This document shows, piece by piece, positions 1-7,908 of a DNA stretch of 64,000 bases. The notes below the pieces were generated by a model. The model was not told the origin of the DNA. It worked only from the letters and a program-made list of their open reading frames with translations, and searched no databases. Numbering within the stretch: the first letter of the stretch is position 1; the number at the start of each line of letters is the position of its first letter. This stretch comes from Sphingobacterium multivorum (lineage in GTDB: Bacteria > Bacteroidota > Bacteroidia > Sphingobacteriales > Sphingobacteriaceae): contig NZ_CP154261.1 in assembly GCF_039511225.1 (NCBI RefSeq), positions 5,022,001 through 5,086,000 on the forward strand, in the 5' to 3' direction. Made by a program: the position numbers and the translations under genes.

Positions 1-582
1 CAGGGCTATATCGTCTTCACGATGGATAATCGCGGCACGAATTACAGAGGCCGGGATTTCTATACAGCTACGCATCGCAACCTCGGTCAAAATGAAATGG
101 CCGACCAGATGAAAGGAATAGAGTTCCTTAAATCAAAATCTTTTGTTGACCAACAGCGCATGGGTATTTTCGGGTGGAGCTTCGGTGGTTTTATGACAAC
201 TTCCTTCATGCTGCATCATAACGATATCTTCAAGGCTGCAGTAGCTGGAGGTCCGGTAATCGACTGGAAATTTTATGAGGTGATGTACGGCGAACGCTAC
301 ATGGACACGCCGCAAGAAAATCCGGAAGGTTATAAATTGACATCACTCCTCAATAAAGCCGATCAACTGAAAGGAAGACTATTGATTATTCACGGCGCAC
401 AAGACCCTGTCGTTGTACAACAAAACAGCATGGAGTTTTTAGAAGCCTGTATTAAAGCCGGAAAGCAAGTAGATTATTTTCTATACCCGACTCATGAACA
501 CAATGTAATGGGAAAAGACCGTATTCATATGTACGAAAAAATTGCGGACTACTTCAATCAGCACCTCAAAAACCCATCATAA
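1..582 (+). CDS. S9 prolyl oligopeptidase / dipeptidyl peptidase IV family, C-terminal part (5' end cut by window)
   Basis: Serine peptidase of family S9, which removes dipeptides (often X-Pro) from peptide N-termini; in Bacteroidota these are usually periplasmic. The frame is open from base 1, so only the last 193 residues are present: the alpha/beta-hydrolase domain without its beta-propeller. The catalytic triad is visible: nucleophile Ser in GWSFGG (residue 60 of the fragment), Asp in HGAQDPVV (about 135) and His in PTHEHNV (165 or 167). The DNRGTNYRG segment is typical of DPP IV-type members. A strong terminator follows at once, so the transcription unit ends here. The family call is secure; DPP IV versus another S9B/C peptidase cannot be settled without the missing N-terminus. 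Confidence 0.9.
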   Translation, partial: QGYIVFTMDNRGTNYRGRDFYTATHRNLGQNEMADQMKGIEFLKSKSFVDQQRMGIFGWSFGGFMTTSFMLHHNDIFKAAVAGGPVIDWKFYEVMYGERYMDTPQENPEGYKLTSLLNKADQLKGRLLIIHGAQDPVVVQQNSMEFLEACIKAGKQVDYFLYPTHEHNVMGKDRIHMYEKIADYFNQHLKNPS

Positions 583-600
583 AGTCGGGAAAACAAGAAA

Positions 601-647
601 AACCAAAAAGGCATCTTTCAATAGGAAAGGTGCCTTTTTGGTTTTAT
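601..647 (+). terminator. Rho-independent terminator after the S9 peptidase
   Basis: A hairpin with a stem of about 19 bp (601-619 against 625-643, one G-U pair) and a 5-base loop, followed by a T-rich stretch. It starts 18 bases after the stop codon and separates this gene from the next, which argues against translation of the next gene starting upstream of it. Confidence 0.9.
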
Positions 648-700
648 ACTGTACAATACGTATCTTTAATAGCAACGCTTTAACCGATTATCCACAGGCT

Positions 701-1306
701 TTGAAAAAGAACATTCCTTTTGCCCTGATCATACTGCGCCTTGTCTTAGGCCTGTTGCTATTGCTCTTTTACTGGCTCAAAGTGGACCATTTTAAATGGT
801 ATGCAATTTCATTTCTTGTAATCGGATTGTTGAGCGACATATTTGACGGCATTATCGCCCGTAGGCTAGCGGTCTCCACAGCGCTCTTACGCCGCTGGGA
901 TTCCAGTGTTGATCTCCTGTTTTTCACCTGTATTACATGGGCAAGCTACTTGAGCTGTCCCCAATTTTTTAAGGATCATGCAACATTAATCTTGATCCTG
1001 GTCGGATCAGAGATAGTAACCTACATCATTAGCTTTGTAAAATTTAAAAAAGAAATTGCAACACACTCCATTGGCGCGAAGGTCTGGACGCTGTTTTTAT
1101 TTGCGTTTCTGGTCGAACTATTGCTTCATTGCCAGTCGACAATCTTATTTCAGTTGACAATCTGGCTAGGCCTGCTCACACGTCTGGAAATTATTGCTAT
1201 TATCCTGACGCTCAGAAACTGGTCTAACGATATCCCAAGTATCTACCACGCTATCCAGCTACGCAAAGGAAAGACAATCCGAAAAAACAAGTTGTTCAAT
1301 AGTTAA
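701..1306 (+). CDS. CDP-alcohol phosphatidyltransferase family membrane protein, TTG start
   Basis: Integral membrane enzyme of the family that transfers a phosphatidyl group from a CDP-alcohol to an acceptor alcohol in phospholipid synthesis. The signature is D46-x2-D49-G50-x2-A53-R54-x8-[G]-x3-D67-x3-D71 with spacing fully conserved, but the second Gly (position 63) is Leu. About six hydrophobic segments are visible over 201 residues. The frame contains no ATG at all; the TTG at 701 is chosen because it lies after the upstream terminator and just after a promoter-like TATCTTTA (661-668), and because the protein then begins KKNIPF before the first membrane segment. The 3' end overlaps the convergent deacetylase gene by four bases. 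Substrate unknown; PgsA-like or another acceptor is possible. Confidence 0.75.
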   Translation: MKKNIPFALIILRLVLGLLLLLFYWLKVDHFKWYAISFLVIGLLSDIFDGIIARRLAVSTALLRRWDSSVDLLFFTCITWASYLSCPQFFKDHATLILILVGSEIVTYIISFVKFKKEIATHSIGAKVWTLFLFAFLVELLLHCQSTILFQLTIWLGLLTRLEIIAIILTLRNWSNDIPSIYHAIQLRKGKTIRKNKLFNS

Positions 1307-2274
1307 TGTGACTCCTGATCCAAGCCTTCGGATAAACTATACAGTGTCCAGTGTTTTGTTTTTATGGCCTGAGATTCTGTCCGAAGCAATCGGATAAAAT
1401 CCTGCACCCCAACTTCCTCATTCCCATTACCATGAATCAGGACAATACTTCCGTTTTTGGCCTGCTGCCCTTTTGCCAACCAGGCATCCGAGCCTACCGC
1501 AATAAGACCATAGGACAATAGTTGCTCAATGATACGCCGATCGGAAACTAAGCCCGGACAACGAAAAAATACCGAAGGCAGAAGACCGTTTTTCAGCATC
1601 AATTTTTCATTCTCCAACACTTCATAACCTAGATTCGTATTTTTGGAAAGCAAAAAATTGGATGTTAAAGGATTACTAGTAAAAACATGGTCATACGTAT
1701 GATTGACCCAGGTAATCTTTACTCCCTTTGCATCCAATGACTTTAGCCATGCCAGATCTGCGGCATGATTTAGCATCCATTTACCCGAAACAGAAACGGC
1801 CAGTGGCAGGCTGCGATCTATCCCCTTAAACGCAGCGAGAAGATCTTCAAAAATAGCCCTGTCCAAAGGTTTGTGTGAAGGACATAGATCAATCGTCAAA
1901 TTAATACCAGCCTCTTTGGGAAGCCTAAAATTCAGCCCCGCATCCTGTAAGTTGTTTTCAGTTTTTCTGACTAAAGAAAAACAGCTTTCGTATACCGAAC
2001 CACTTAGACTTTTTGTAACCTGAGCCGCATCGTTGTACAGAACGCTGACCGATCGATCTCCTACTACACGCGTTTGCAGTGTAGTAGGATCTACCGTTAA
2101 ATAATATTTTACAGTATTTGTCGTGAAACTACGGATCCCCACCAGAGAATTATTATTTTCACGGAGAATCAACCACTCGGTTCTATAGTTTTCTAAATTG
2201 GCAAATGAAACCTGTCCATGAGAGAGTAGGGCGCACACCAAAAATAGACCAACAAAAATGAGCTGTTTCATCAT
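1303..2274 (-). CDS. Exported polysaccharide-deacetylase-like (CE4/NodB fold) protein
   Basis: 323 residues with a signal peptide (MMKQLIFVGLFLVCALLSHG). NodB-type features follow in order: motif 1 TIDLCPS around D129, motif 2 HxxxH in NHTYDH (H192, H196), an FRCPG motif near 238, and LIHGNGN near 281. In canonical CE4 enzymes motif 1 is TFDDG, where the second Asp binds the metal; here that position is Leu, so deacetylase activity is uncertain. About 115 residues before the NodB region do not resemble a domain I know. The start codon overlaps the stop of the upstream M28 peptidase (TGATG), indicating translational coupling in a two-gene operon. Fold is likely; the substrate (chitin, peptidoglycan or another glycan) is not indicated. 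Confidence 0.75.
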   Translation of the reverse strand: MMKQLIFVGLFLVCALLSHGQVSFANLENYRTEWLILRENNNSLVGIRSFTTNTVKYYLTVDPTTLQTRVVGDRSVSVLYNDAAQVTKSLSGSVYESCFSLVRKTENNLQDAGLNFRLPKEAGINLTIDLCPSHKPLDRAIFEDLLAAFKGIDRSLPLAVSVSGKWMLNHAADLAWLKSLDAKGVKITWVNHTYDHVFTSNPLTSNFLLSKNTNLGYEVLENEKLMLKNGLLPSVFFRCPGLVSDRRIIEQLLSYGLIAVGSDAWLAKGQQAKNGSIVLIHGNGNEEVGVQDFIRLLRTESQAIKTKHWTLYSLSEGLDQESH

Positions 2275-3842
2275 CAGTTGCCACTCGTTCTTTTAGACTG
2301 TAGATTTGTTGGCCATACCGTCGGCTTGCCATCTTTATCAATTGGCAATGTGATCTTATCGCGGGAGACCAACGTAGGCTCTTCACAGGCAAGGTAAGTC
2401 AAAATCGCAACGATAATGGCGTTTTGTTTTACTTCATCAAACACAATCTTATCATAGGTATCCCGATTGGTATGCCAGGTCACCTTACCATAGTCCCAGG
2501 ATGTGGAAGAGAGCCCAAAGGCCGGAATTCCTTTCTGAACGAAAGAAGAGTGGTCACTCCCCCCTGTCCCCGGCATGCCTGGAAAACTGGTTTGGATTTC
2601 ATTACGAAACTCTTCAGGCAAATATTGCACCCAGCGGCTTATATATTCGTAAGATTTTTCAAAACCACTGCCTCCTATCCGGACAATTCGCCCTGTGCCG
2701 TTATCCTGATTCCATACCACCTGTATATTTTTAGCGATCTCGGGATGATCTTCGACAAAAGCTGAAGAGCCATTCAGCCCCTGCTCCTCACTTCCCCAGT
2801 TACCGACCAAAATCGTTCTTTTATTATCCGGGTAAACCTTCCTTAAAATGCGGACAGCCTCCATCATGGTAATTACTCCTGTCGCATTGTCTGTCGCTCC
2901 CGAAGCACCGTCCCACGAATCTAGATGCGCCGAAAGCACAACATACTCGCCCGGTTTTTCCTTTCCCTTGATCTCCGCGATACTATTATAGGTCTTTGAT
3001 ATTCCAAGCTCTTTTGAATTTCCCTGTAGCGAAACCCGAGGTTTGACCCCATGTTCTGCCATGCGGTATAACAGACCATAATCTTCCAGACCGACGTTAA
3101 ATACCGGAATTTGTTTGGACTTCGCATCAAAAATCCGTGTAATACCGGGCAATTCCGTCCAATAGGAATCGATGACACCAACGGCACCAGCATTCTCCAA
3201 AGCCAATGGCAATGTCCGACGCGTGCTTCCCGTATAGGACATACTACTCTCCCATTTTTTCAACTGATCATTTTTTAAGGCTTGATATTTTTCATAACTT
3301 TTCGGAGAAGCTGACTCCTTCCAGTTGGCATCTGACCGTCCAGAAAGCGGATTCATTCCAATCAATACGATCTTGCCTTTGACTGTCTTAAGCCAAGACT
3401 GAAAATCAGACGGGGAGCTAAATAAAGGCATTACCACAACCTCGGCTTCAACCCCTTTCTCCTTGGTCACGGGACTGAACGCCAACTGTGTACCTTCCAA
3501 AGATTTTATGCGGGGATAGGTCATCGTCACCTGAGAAGTTCCTCGTTCCCAGGAACGCCATTCACCATAGGGCTCGTTGCGAGCCTGTGCGCCAAGCGCA
3601 TTATAATTTTTGACAACCCAATCATGCGCCTGTTGCATTTGTGGACTCCCGACAAGACGGGGGCCAATCATATCGACAAGCTCAAACGCATACTTCTCCA
3701 ATTGTGAATTTGCATTTGCCTCCTGCACAATTGATGAAACCATCGCTTCTTTATTTTGAGCAAAAATAGCTGGAGCGCTCAGCAATAGAAGTGCCAGCCC
3801 TAAAGATTTCATTCCACGCTGTTTCATTAAATCTACCTTCAT
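2274..3842 (-). CDS. M28 family zinc metallopeptidase, exported
   Basis: 522 residues with an N-terminal signal sequence ending near APAIFAQ; translation could equally start at Met6 or Met11. A PA-type insert (about 130-270) precedes and interrupts the catalytic region. The di-zinc ligands of family M28 are all visible: H306 (LSAHLDSWDG), D318 (TDNATG), E352/E353 (GSEEQG), D380 (NQDNGTG) and H457 (TWHTNRDTYD). Such enzymes are aminopeptidases or glutamate-carboxypeptidase-like exopeptidases working on peptides in the periplasm or outside the cell. It is the first gene of an operon with the deacetylase-like gene, with a one-base overlap. Specificity cannot be read from sequence. Confidence 0.9.
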   Translation of the reverse strand: MKVDLMKQRGMKSLGLALLLLSAPAIFAQNKEAMVSSIVQEANANSQLEKYAFELVDMIGPRLVGSPQMQQAHDWVVKNYNALGAQARNEPYGEWRSWERGTSQVTMTYPRIKSLEGTQLAFSPVTKEKGVEAEVVVMPLFSSPSDFQSWLKTVKGKIVLIGMNPLSGRSDANWKESASPKSYEKYQALKNDQLKKWESSMSYTGSTRRTLPLALENAGAVGVIDSYWTELPGITRIFDAKSKQIPVFNVGLEDYGLLYRMAEHGVKPRVSLQGNSKELGISKTYNSIAEIKGKEKPGEYVVLSAHLDSWDGASGATDNATGVITMMEAVRILRKVYPDNKRTILVGNWGSEEQGLNGSSAFVEDHPEIAKNIQVVWNQDNGTGRIVRIGGSGFEKSYEYISRWVQYLPEEFRNEIQTSFPGMPGTGGSDHSSFVQKGIPAFGLSSTSWDYGKVTWHTNRDTYDKIVFDEVKQNAIIVAILTYLACEEPTLVSRDKITLPIDKDGKPTVWPTNLQSKRTSGN

Positions 3843-4154
3843 GTATATATCTTTATTTATTGTATAATTCTCTGTTAATACGCTAACACTACGAGCGCAA
3901 ACTACGTGTTGCTATATTCCACTAGCTCTCAAAGAAGCTCCAGAAAAAGACAGTGCTCCGGTCACCTTAGTTAATTTAGAAACCCAAAGTTTCCTGTGAT
4001 TGGTTTTTCCGAAAATTACTAAAGAATATTTAAAAACACACATTCATTTTTAATCAATTAAATAATATACCCTTATTTAGTTGAAAAGAAAACATAAAAA
4101 GCCTGAAAAGAAACTTTCCAGGCTTTACCAAATATAGATATGAGGGTTGATTAG
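3843..4154. other. Intergenic region between M28 peptidase and asnB
   Basis: 312 bases without a credible ORF. It holds the upstream region of the M28 peptidase gene on the minus strand and the asnB terminator near its right end. No clear TAnnTTTG box was found for the peptidase operon. Confidence 0.6.
4096..4126 (-). terminator. Rho-independent terminator of asnB
   Basis: On the minus strand GCCTGGAAAG and TTTTCAGGC form a stem followed by TTTTTA, about 30 bases after the asnB stop codon. Confidence 0.85.
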
Positions 4155-5843
4155 TTACACGGCTTCCACTTTGGATTTTTCGTAGCTCTCTTGGTGAACC
4201 GAGGCCACAGCCCGACCCGATGGATCATTCAGATTCTGGAAAGAAGCATCCCAAGCTAAGGCTTCCGGCGTACTGCATGCGACAGATTTTACCGATGGAA
4301 CAGTTTGTGCTGCCGCTGTTGAAGGAAAATGCGATTCGAAAATTGTCCGATATAGAAACTCTTCTTTGTTTTTCGGGGTGTTTATCGGGAAGCGCGTTGA
4401 AGCCTCGGCAAACTCCTGATCAGAAACTTTACTTTCAGCCTGTTCTTTCAAGGTATCGATCCAGCTATAGCCTACACCGTCAGAAAATTGCTCTTTCTGG
4501 CGCCATGCGATGCTTTCTGGCAGATAGTCTTCAAATGCCTTACGTACAACCCATTTCTCCATCCTTCCTTCGCGAATCATTTTATCGGAAGGGTTGATAC
4601 GCATCGCAATGTCCATAAATTCTTTATCTAGGAAAGGTACACGCCCTTCAACACCCCATGCTGCAAGTGATTTATTTGCCCGCAGACAGTCGTACAGGTA
4701 AAGCTTTTTCAGCTTACGTACAGTTTCCTCGTGAAATTCCTGTGCATTTGGCGCTTTATGAAAATAAAGATACCCACCAAAGAGTTCGTCTGACCCCTCA
4801 CCCGACAATACCATTTTAATGCCCATTGATTTGATTACACGAGCTAATAAATACATCGGTGTAGAAGCACGTACCGTCGTGACGTCATAAGTCTCCAAGT
4901 GGTAGATCACGTCACGGATCGCATCCAATCCTTCTTGGATGGTAAAGTTGATCTCGTGGTGTATTGTTCCGATATGATCTGCTGCTTTCTGTGCCGCAAT
5001 TAAATCCGGTGCTCCCTTCAATCCCACCGCAAATGAATGCAGTTGAGGATACCAGGCATCTTCTTTGTCGTCACTTTCGATACGTTTGGATGCAAACTTC
5101 TTCGTTACCGCAGCAATAACCGATGAATCCAATCCACCAGACAGCAGTACACCGTAAGGTACATCTGACATTAATTGACGATGCACTGCATCTTCCAAAC
5201 CTTTGCGCAAAACAGCGATATCGGTCTCGTTGTCTTTTACAACATCGTAACTTTCCCAATCACGTTGATACCAGCGCTGCGGAGCTTTCCCCGTTTTGCT
5301 ATACAAGTAATGCCCCGGAGGAAATTGTTCAATCGTCGTACAGAAACCTTCCAGTGATTTTAATTCGGATGCAACGAACAATTGCCCCTGTTCATCTTCA
5401 CCATAATATAAGGGGATAATTCCCATATGGTCACGTGCGACAAAAAAGGAATCATCACGTGAATCATAGAGTGCAAAACCAAAAATACCATTTAATTCAT
5501 CCACAAATGAGGGACCTTTCGCTAAATATAATGCCAACACAACTTCAGAGTCACTTTGTGTCGAGAACTCATAATCAGGAAGGCTATTTCTTAATTCATG
5601 GTGGTTATAGATCTCGCCATTAACTGCTAGTACAACTTTACCGTCCGGACTGTACAATGGTTGACTTCCAGATTTAGGGTCAACAATAGCTAACCGCTCG
5701 TGTGCCAATAAAGCTTTCTCACCGGTGAATATACCCGACCAGTCCGGACCACGGTGGCGAATACGTTTTGACATTTCTAATACTTGAGATCTCAATGAGC
5801 TTGCAGGTTGCTTTAATTCAAAAGCGCCAATAATTCCACACAT
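4155..5843 (-). CDS. asnB: Asparagine synthetase B (glutamine-hydrolysing)
   Basis: 562 residues, close to the usual AsnB length of about 554. It makes asparagine from aspartate, ATP and glutamine in the cytoplasm. The N-terminal class II glutaminase domain begins MCGIIGAFE, so Cys2 becomes the N-terminal nucleophile after Met removal, and RHRGPD and NGEIYNH follow. The synthetase domain carries the PP-loop SGGLDSS (235-241) and LSGEGSDELFGGY near 345-360. Transcribed divergently from a Crp/Fnr-type regulator across 235 AT-rich bases; a promoter-like TTACTTTG lies about 45 bases upstream on the minus strand. A dedicated terminator follows. The start is fixed by the need for Cys at position 2. 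Confidence 0.97.
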   Translation of the reverse strand: MCGIIGAFELKQPASSLRSQVLEMSKRIRHRGPDWSGIFTGEKALLAHERLAIVDPKSGSQPLYSPDGKVVLAVNGEIYNHHELRNSLPDYEFSTQSDSEVVLALYLAKGPSFVDELNGIFGFALYDSRDDSFFVARDHMGIIPLYYGEDEQGQLFVASELKSLEGFCTTIEQFPPGHYLYSKTGKAPQRWYQRDWESYDVVKDNETDIAVLRKGLEDAVHRQLMSDVPYGVLLSGGLDSSVIAAVTKKFASKRIESDDKEDAWYPQLHSFAVGLKGAPDLIAAQKAADHIGTIHHEINFTIQEGLDAIRDVIYHLETYDVTTVRASTPMYLLARVIKSMGIKMVLSGEGSDELFGGYLYFHKAPNAQEFHEETVRKLKKLYLYDCLRANKSLAAWGVEGRVPFLDKEFMDIAMRINPSDKMIREGRMEKWVVRKAFEDYLPESIAWRQKEQFSDGVGYSWIDTLKEQAESKVSDQEFAEASTRFPINTPKNKEEFLYRTIFESHFPSTAAAQTVPSVKSVACSTPEALAWDASFQNLNDPSGRAVASVHQESYEKSKVEAV

Positions 5844-6078
5844 ATTATGAAAATTTTAAATATTTCGTTTTTACATTATGTTATTGACACAAAGTAAAAC
5901 AATTAAAAACTAAATTCATAATAATTTTTAATATTTATTATATTTTTATCAAAAATACTTTTCAAAACAAACAAAATTATCAATGAAACACTTATTTGTT
6001 TACAATAATCACACAATCTATTAACAATTGATCTGCAGATTAATCGTTAAATTAACATCGTAATCAAATAACCAGGAC

Positions 6079-6654
6079 ATGGATCTAATTAGAACCTTCT
6101 ACAGTGAACTTGCACTGACTCCACAGGAATTAACTGCAATTACAGAAAAACATGAAGCCATAACCGTCAAAAAGGGCGATTTTATATTGACCAAAGGACA
6201 GGTTTCAAATGCTTATTACTTGATTGAGTATGGACTTACACGCTCCTTTTTACACGATTATGAAGGCAATGAAGTTACCATAGGCTTCTGTACGGACAAT
6301 GATGTTGTCATTGAAGTCGCCTCTTTTTTTCAACGCCATCCAACGGTGGAAAATATCCAGGCACTCATGGAAACCCGTCTCTGGAAAATAAAGTTTGAAG
6401 ATTTTCAGGAACTTTTTCATCAGATTCCTGAATTTAGGGAATGGGGGCGTTCTTGGATGGCCAAGGAACTTGTTCACAGTAAAAATAGGGCTATTGCTAT
6501 GATTACCGAACCTGCTACTACCCGCTATTTGCGCTTGATTAAAGAAAAACCAATATTGATACAGCAGGCACCACTCAAGCATATTGCTTCCTACCTGGGC
6601 ATCACCGACACTTCCCTAAGCCGCATCCGGAAAGAAATTGTCCACGGAAACTAA
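6079..6654 (+). CDS. Crp/Fnr family transcriptional regulator
   Basis: 191 residues. A cyclic-nucleotide-binding-like beta-roll spans roughly residues 25-130 (KKGDFILTKGQVSNAYYLIEYG is the typical entry, with GNEVTIGF after it), followed by a long helix and a short winged-helix region with HIASYLGITDTSLSRIRKE as the recognition helix. No Cys cluster for an Fe-S centre is present, so it is not an oxygen-sensing Fnr. The short Crp proteins of Bacteroidota usually lack the canonical cAMP-contact Arg/Ser set, so the ligand is unknown. Divergent from asnB, which makes that gene a possible target, but this is only positional. A perfect-stem terminator follows the gene. Confidence 0.9.
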   Translation: MDLIRTFYSELALTPQELTAITEKHEAITVKKGDFILTKGQVSNAYYLIEYGLTRSFLHDYEGNEVTIGFCTDNDVVIEVASFFQRHPTVENIQALMETRLWKIKFEDFQELFHQIPEFREWGRSWMAKELVHSKNRAIAMITEPATTRYLRLIKEKPILIQQAPLKHIASYLGITDTSLSRIRKEIVHGN

Positions 6655-6685
6655 ACCGTGGTAACGCCCAAAGGACTACTTTTTT

Positions 6686-6713
6686 AAATCTTGCCTTAAG
6701 GCAAGATTTTTAA
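6686..6713 (+). terminator. Terminator after the Crp/Fnr gene
   Basis: AAATCTTGCC, loop TTAA, GGCAAGATTT, then more T residues; the arms are perfectly complementary. Confidence 0.85.
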
Positions 6714-6830
6714 GAAAACTTCAGCTTAATTTTACCAATGTGCTTCCAAGCTATTTATATAGTCTTATAGGAAGGAAAAATTGAGAAAAGAGTTAAAAGA
6801 AGTAATCATTATATTCAAAAATTAGAAATC

Positions 6831-7292
6831 ATGGCAAAATTACACGCTTATCTAAATTTCGACGGAAACTGTGAAGAAGCATTCAACTTTTATGAAAAAG
6901 TCTTCAATACAAAAAATCCTGGCTTCATGCGTTATGGAGATATCCCTGCCGACCCACAGATGCCACCTGTTCCAGACGAAGCAAAAAACAAAATCTGTCA
7001 TACAGCAATTTCGATCAACGGCGATAGCATGCTGATGGGAGCTGATGTCGTACCTGCTTTTGGACAACAATATATCCAAGGAAACAACAGCTATGTCATG
7101 CTGATGTGCGAAAGCACCACCGAAGCGAAAGCTTTGTACGATGCCCTGAGCACCAATGCAAAGGTCGTTGAAATGCCACTCGGCGAAACATTTTTTGCCG
7201 AACTATACAGCGCTTTTCAGGATCAATTCGGCATTTGCTGGATGGTTTATTTTGGTGGAAACAAAGAACAGGATTGCGAAAGTAACGCTTAA
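6831..7292 (+). CDS. VOC superfamily protein (PhnB-like, glyoxalase/bleomycin-resistance fold)
   Basis: 153 residues. The beginning MAKLHAYLNFDGNCEEAFNF and the YEKVF that follows are characteristic of the PhnB / '3-demethylubiquinone-9 methyltransferase-like' subgroup of the vicinal oxygen chelate fold. Further family features are the H(T/A)xI segment (CHTAISINGDSMLMGAD), the YVMLMCES strand and the closing DQFGICWMVYF. The reaction of this subgroup is generally unknown, and the methyltransferase name attached to some members is misleading. It stands alone between two terminators, so it is monocistronic. Confidence 0.9.
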   Translation: MAKLHAYLNFDGNCEEAFNFYEKVFNTKNPGFMRYGDIPADPQMPPVPDEAKNKICHTAISINGDSMLMGADVVPAFGQQYIQGNNSYVMLMCESTTEAKALYDALSTNAKVVEMPLGETFFAELYSAFQDQFGICWMVYFGGNKEQDCESNA

Positions 7293-7326
7293 GCCAACTG
7301 CTTAGTTGACAAAATAGTTGAAAAAG

Positions 7327-7359
7327 AAAGGGCAGTAATCTATTGTTACTGCCCTTTTT
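7327..7359 (+). terminator. Terminator after the VOC gene
   Basis: A 12-bp perfect stem (7327-7338 with 7346-7357), 7-base loop and a terminal T run. The A run on the 5' side means it could also work for leftward transcription from the hopJ gene. Confidence 0.9.
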
Positions 7360-7495
7360 ATTCCCGTGGTTTCGTTATCGTGTAGCACCGATGCTACCCT
7401 GTGGAATGGCCATTTCAATGTTGTCTTTTCAAAACTGCCACAACAAGATGTTTTCCTGGGCATCTCAGGTTTTTACCGCTACCAGGTTAAATTTA

Positions 7496-7831
7496 TTATT
7501 TTTTCACCAGTACTTCTTCCTCAAACAGGATCCCATCCCAACCATTTGTCCTAAATTGACGAATGTTCTGATGGCCATCTCCGTCTGGATTATCGAGTAC
7601 ATTTTGATAATGTTCGGCAAAAAGGCGCAATGTATCCTCCTGCGAAAGATTATTTAACTGTGCAAAATAGAAAACTTTTGCACTACCTTGATTTTCTTCT
7701 TTCGAATTTTTCAGCGTCCCATTTTGAAATGCACTGGGACTATAGCTGTACTGATCGGCAATATGCGCCAATACTTCCTGAAACTGTAATTCGCTTCCTT
7801 TTGATTTATCCAATAATTCTGTTGTAGTCAT
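7496..7831 (-). CDS. HopJ-family protein (type III effector HopJ homologue, non-effector context)
   Basis: 111 residues matching the small HopJ family as I remember it: an early FQEVLAHIADQYSYSPSAFQNG block, a central GSAKVFYFAQL strand-helix, LSQEDTLRLFAEHY, and the closing HPDG-like NPDGDGHQNIRQF with GWDGILF. The name comes from Pseudomonas syringae HopJ, but homologues are widespread in free-living bacteria with no secretion system, and nothing nearby suggests one. Lies 77 bases downstream of ubiD on the same strand, so it could be cotranscribed with it. Molecular function unknown. Confidence 0.85.
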   Translation of the reverse strand: MTTTELLDKSKGSELQFQEVLAHIADQYSYSPSAFQNGTLKNSKEENQGSAKVFYFAQLNNLSQEDTLRLFAEHYQNVLDNPDGDGHQNIRQFRTNGWDGILFEEEVLVKK

Positions 7832-7908
7832 CTTGATATTAAACCTTTTAAAATCTATTCTAAATTAATTTTTCAACCATAAACCTGAATGAACAGGAAT
7901 TAGCACTC

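Noticed and set aside
4220..4597. Open frame of 125 codons opposite asnB
   Set aside because: Antisense of the asnB C-terminus with no independent signal.
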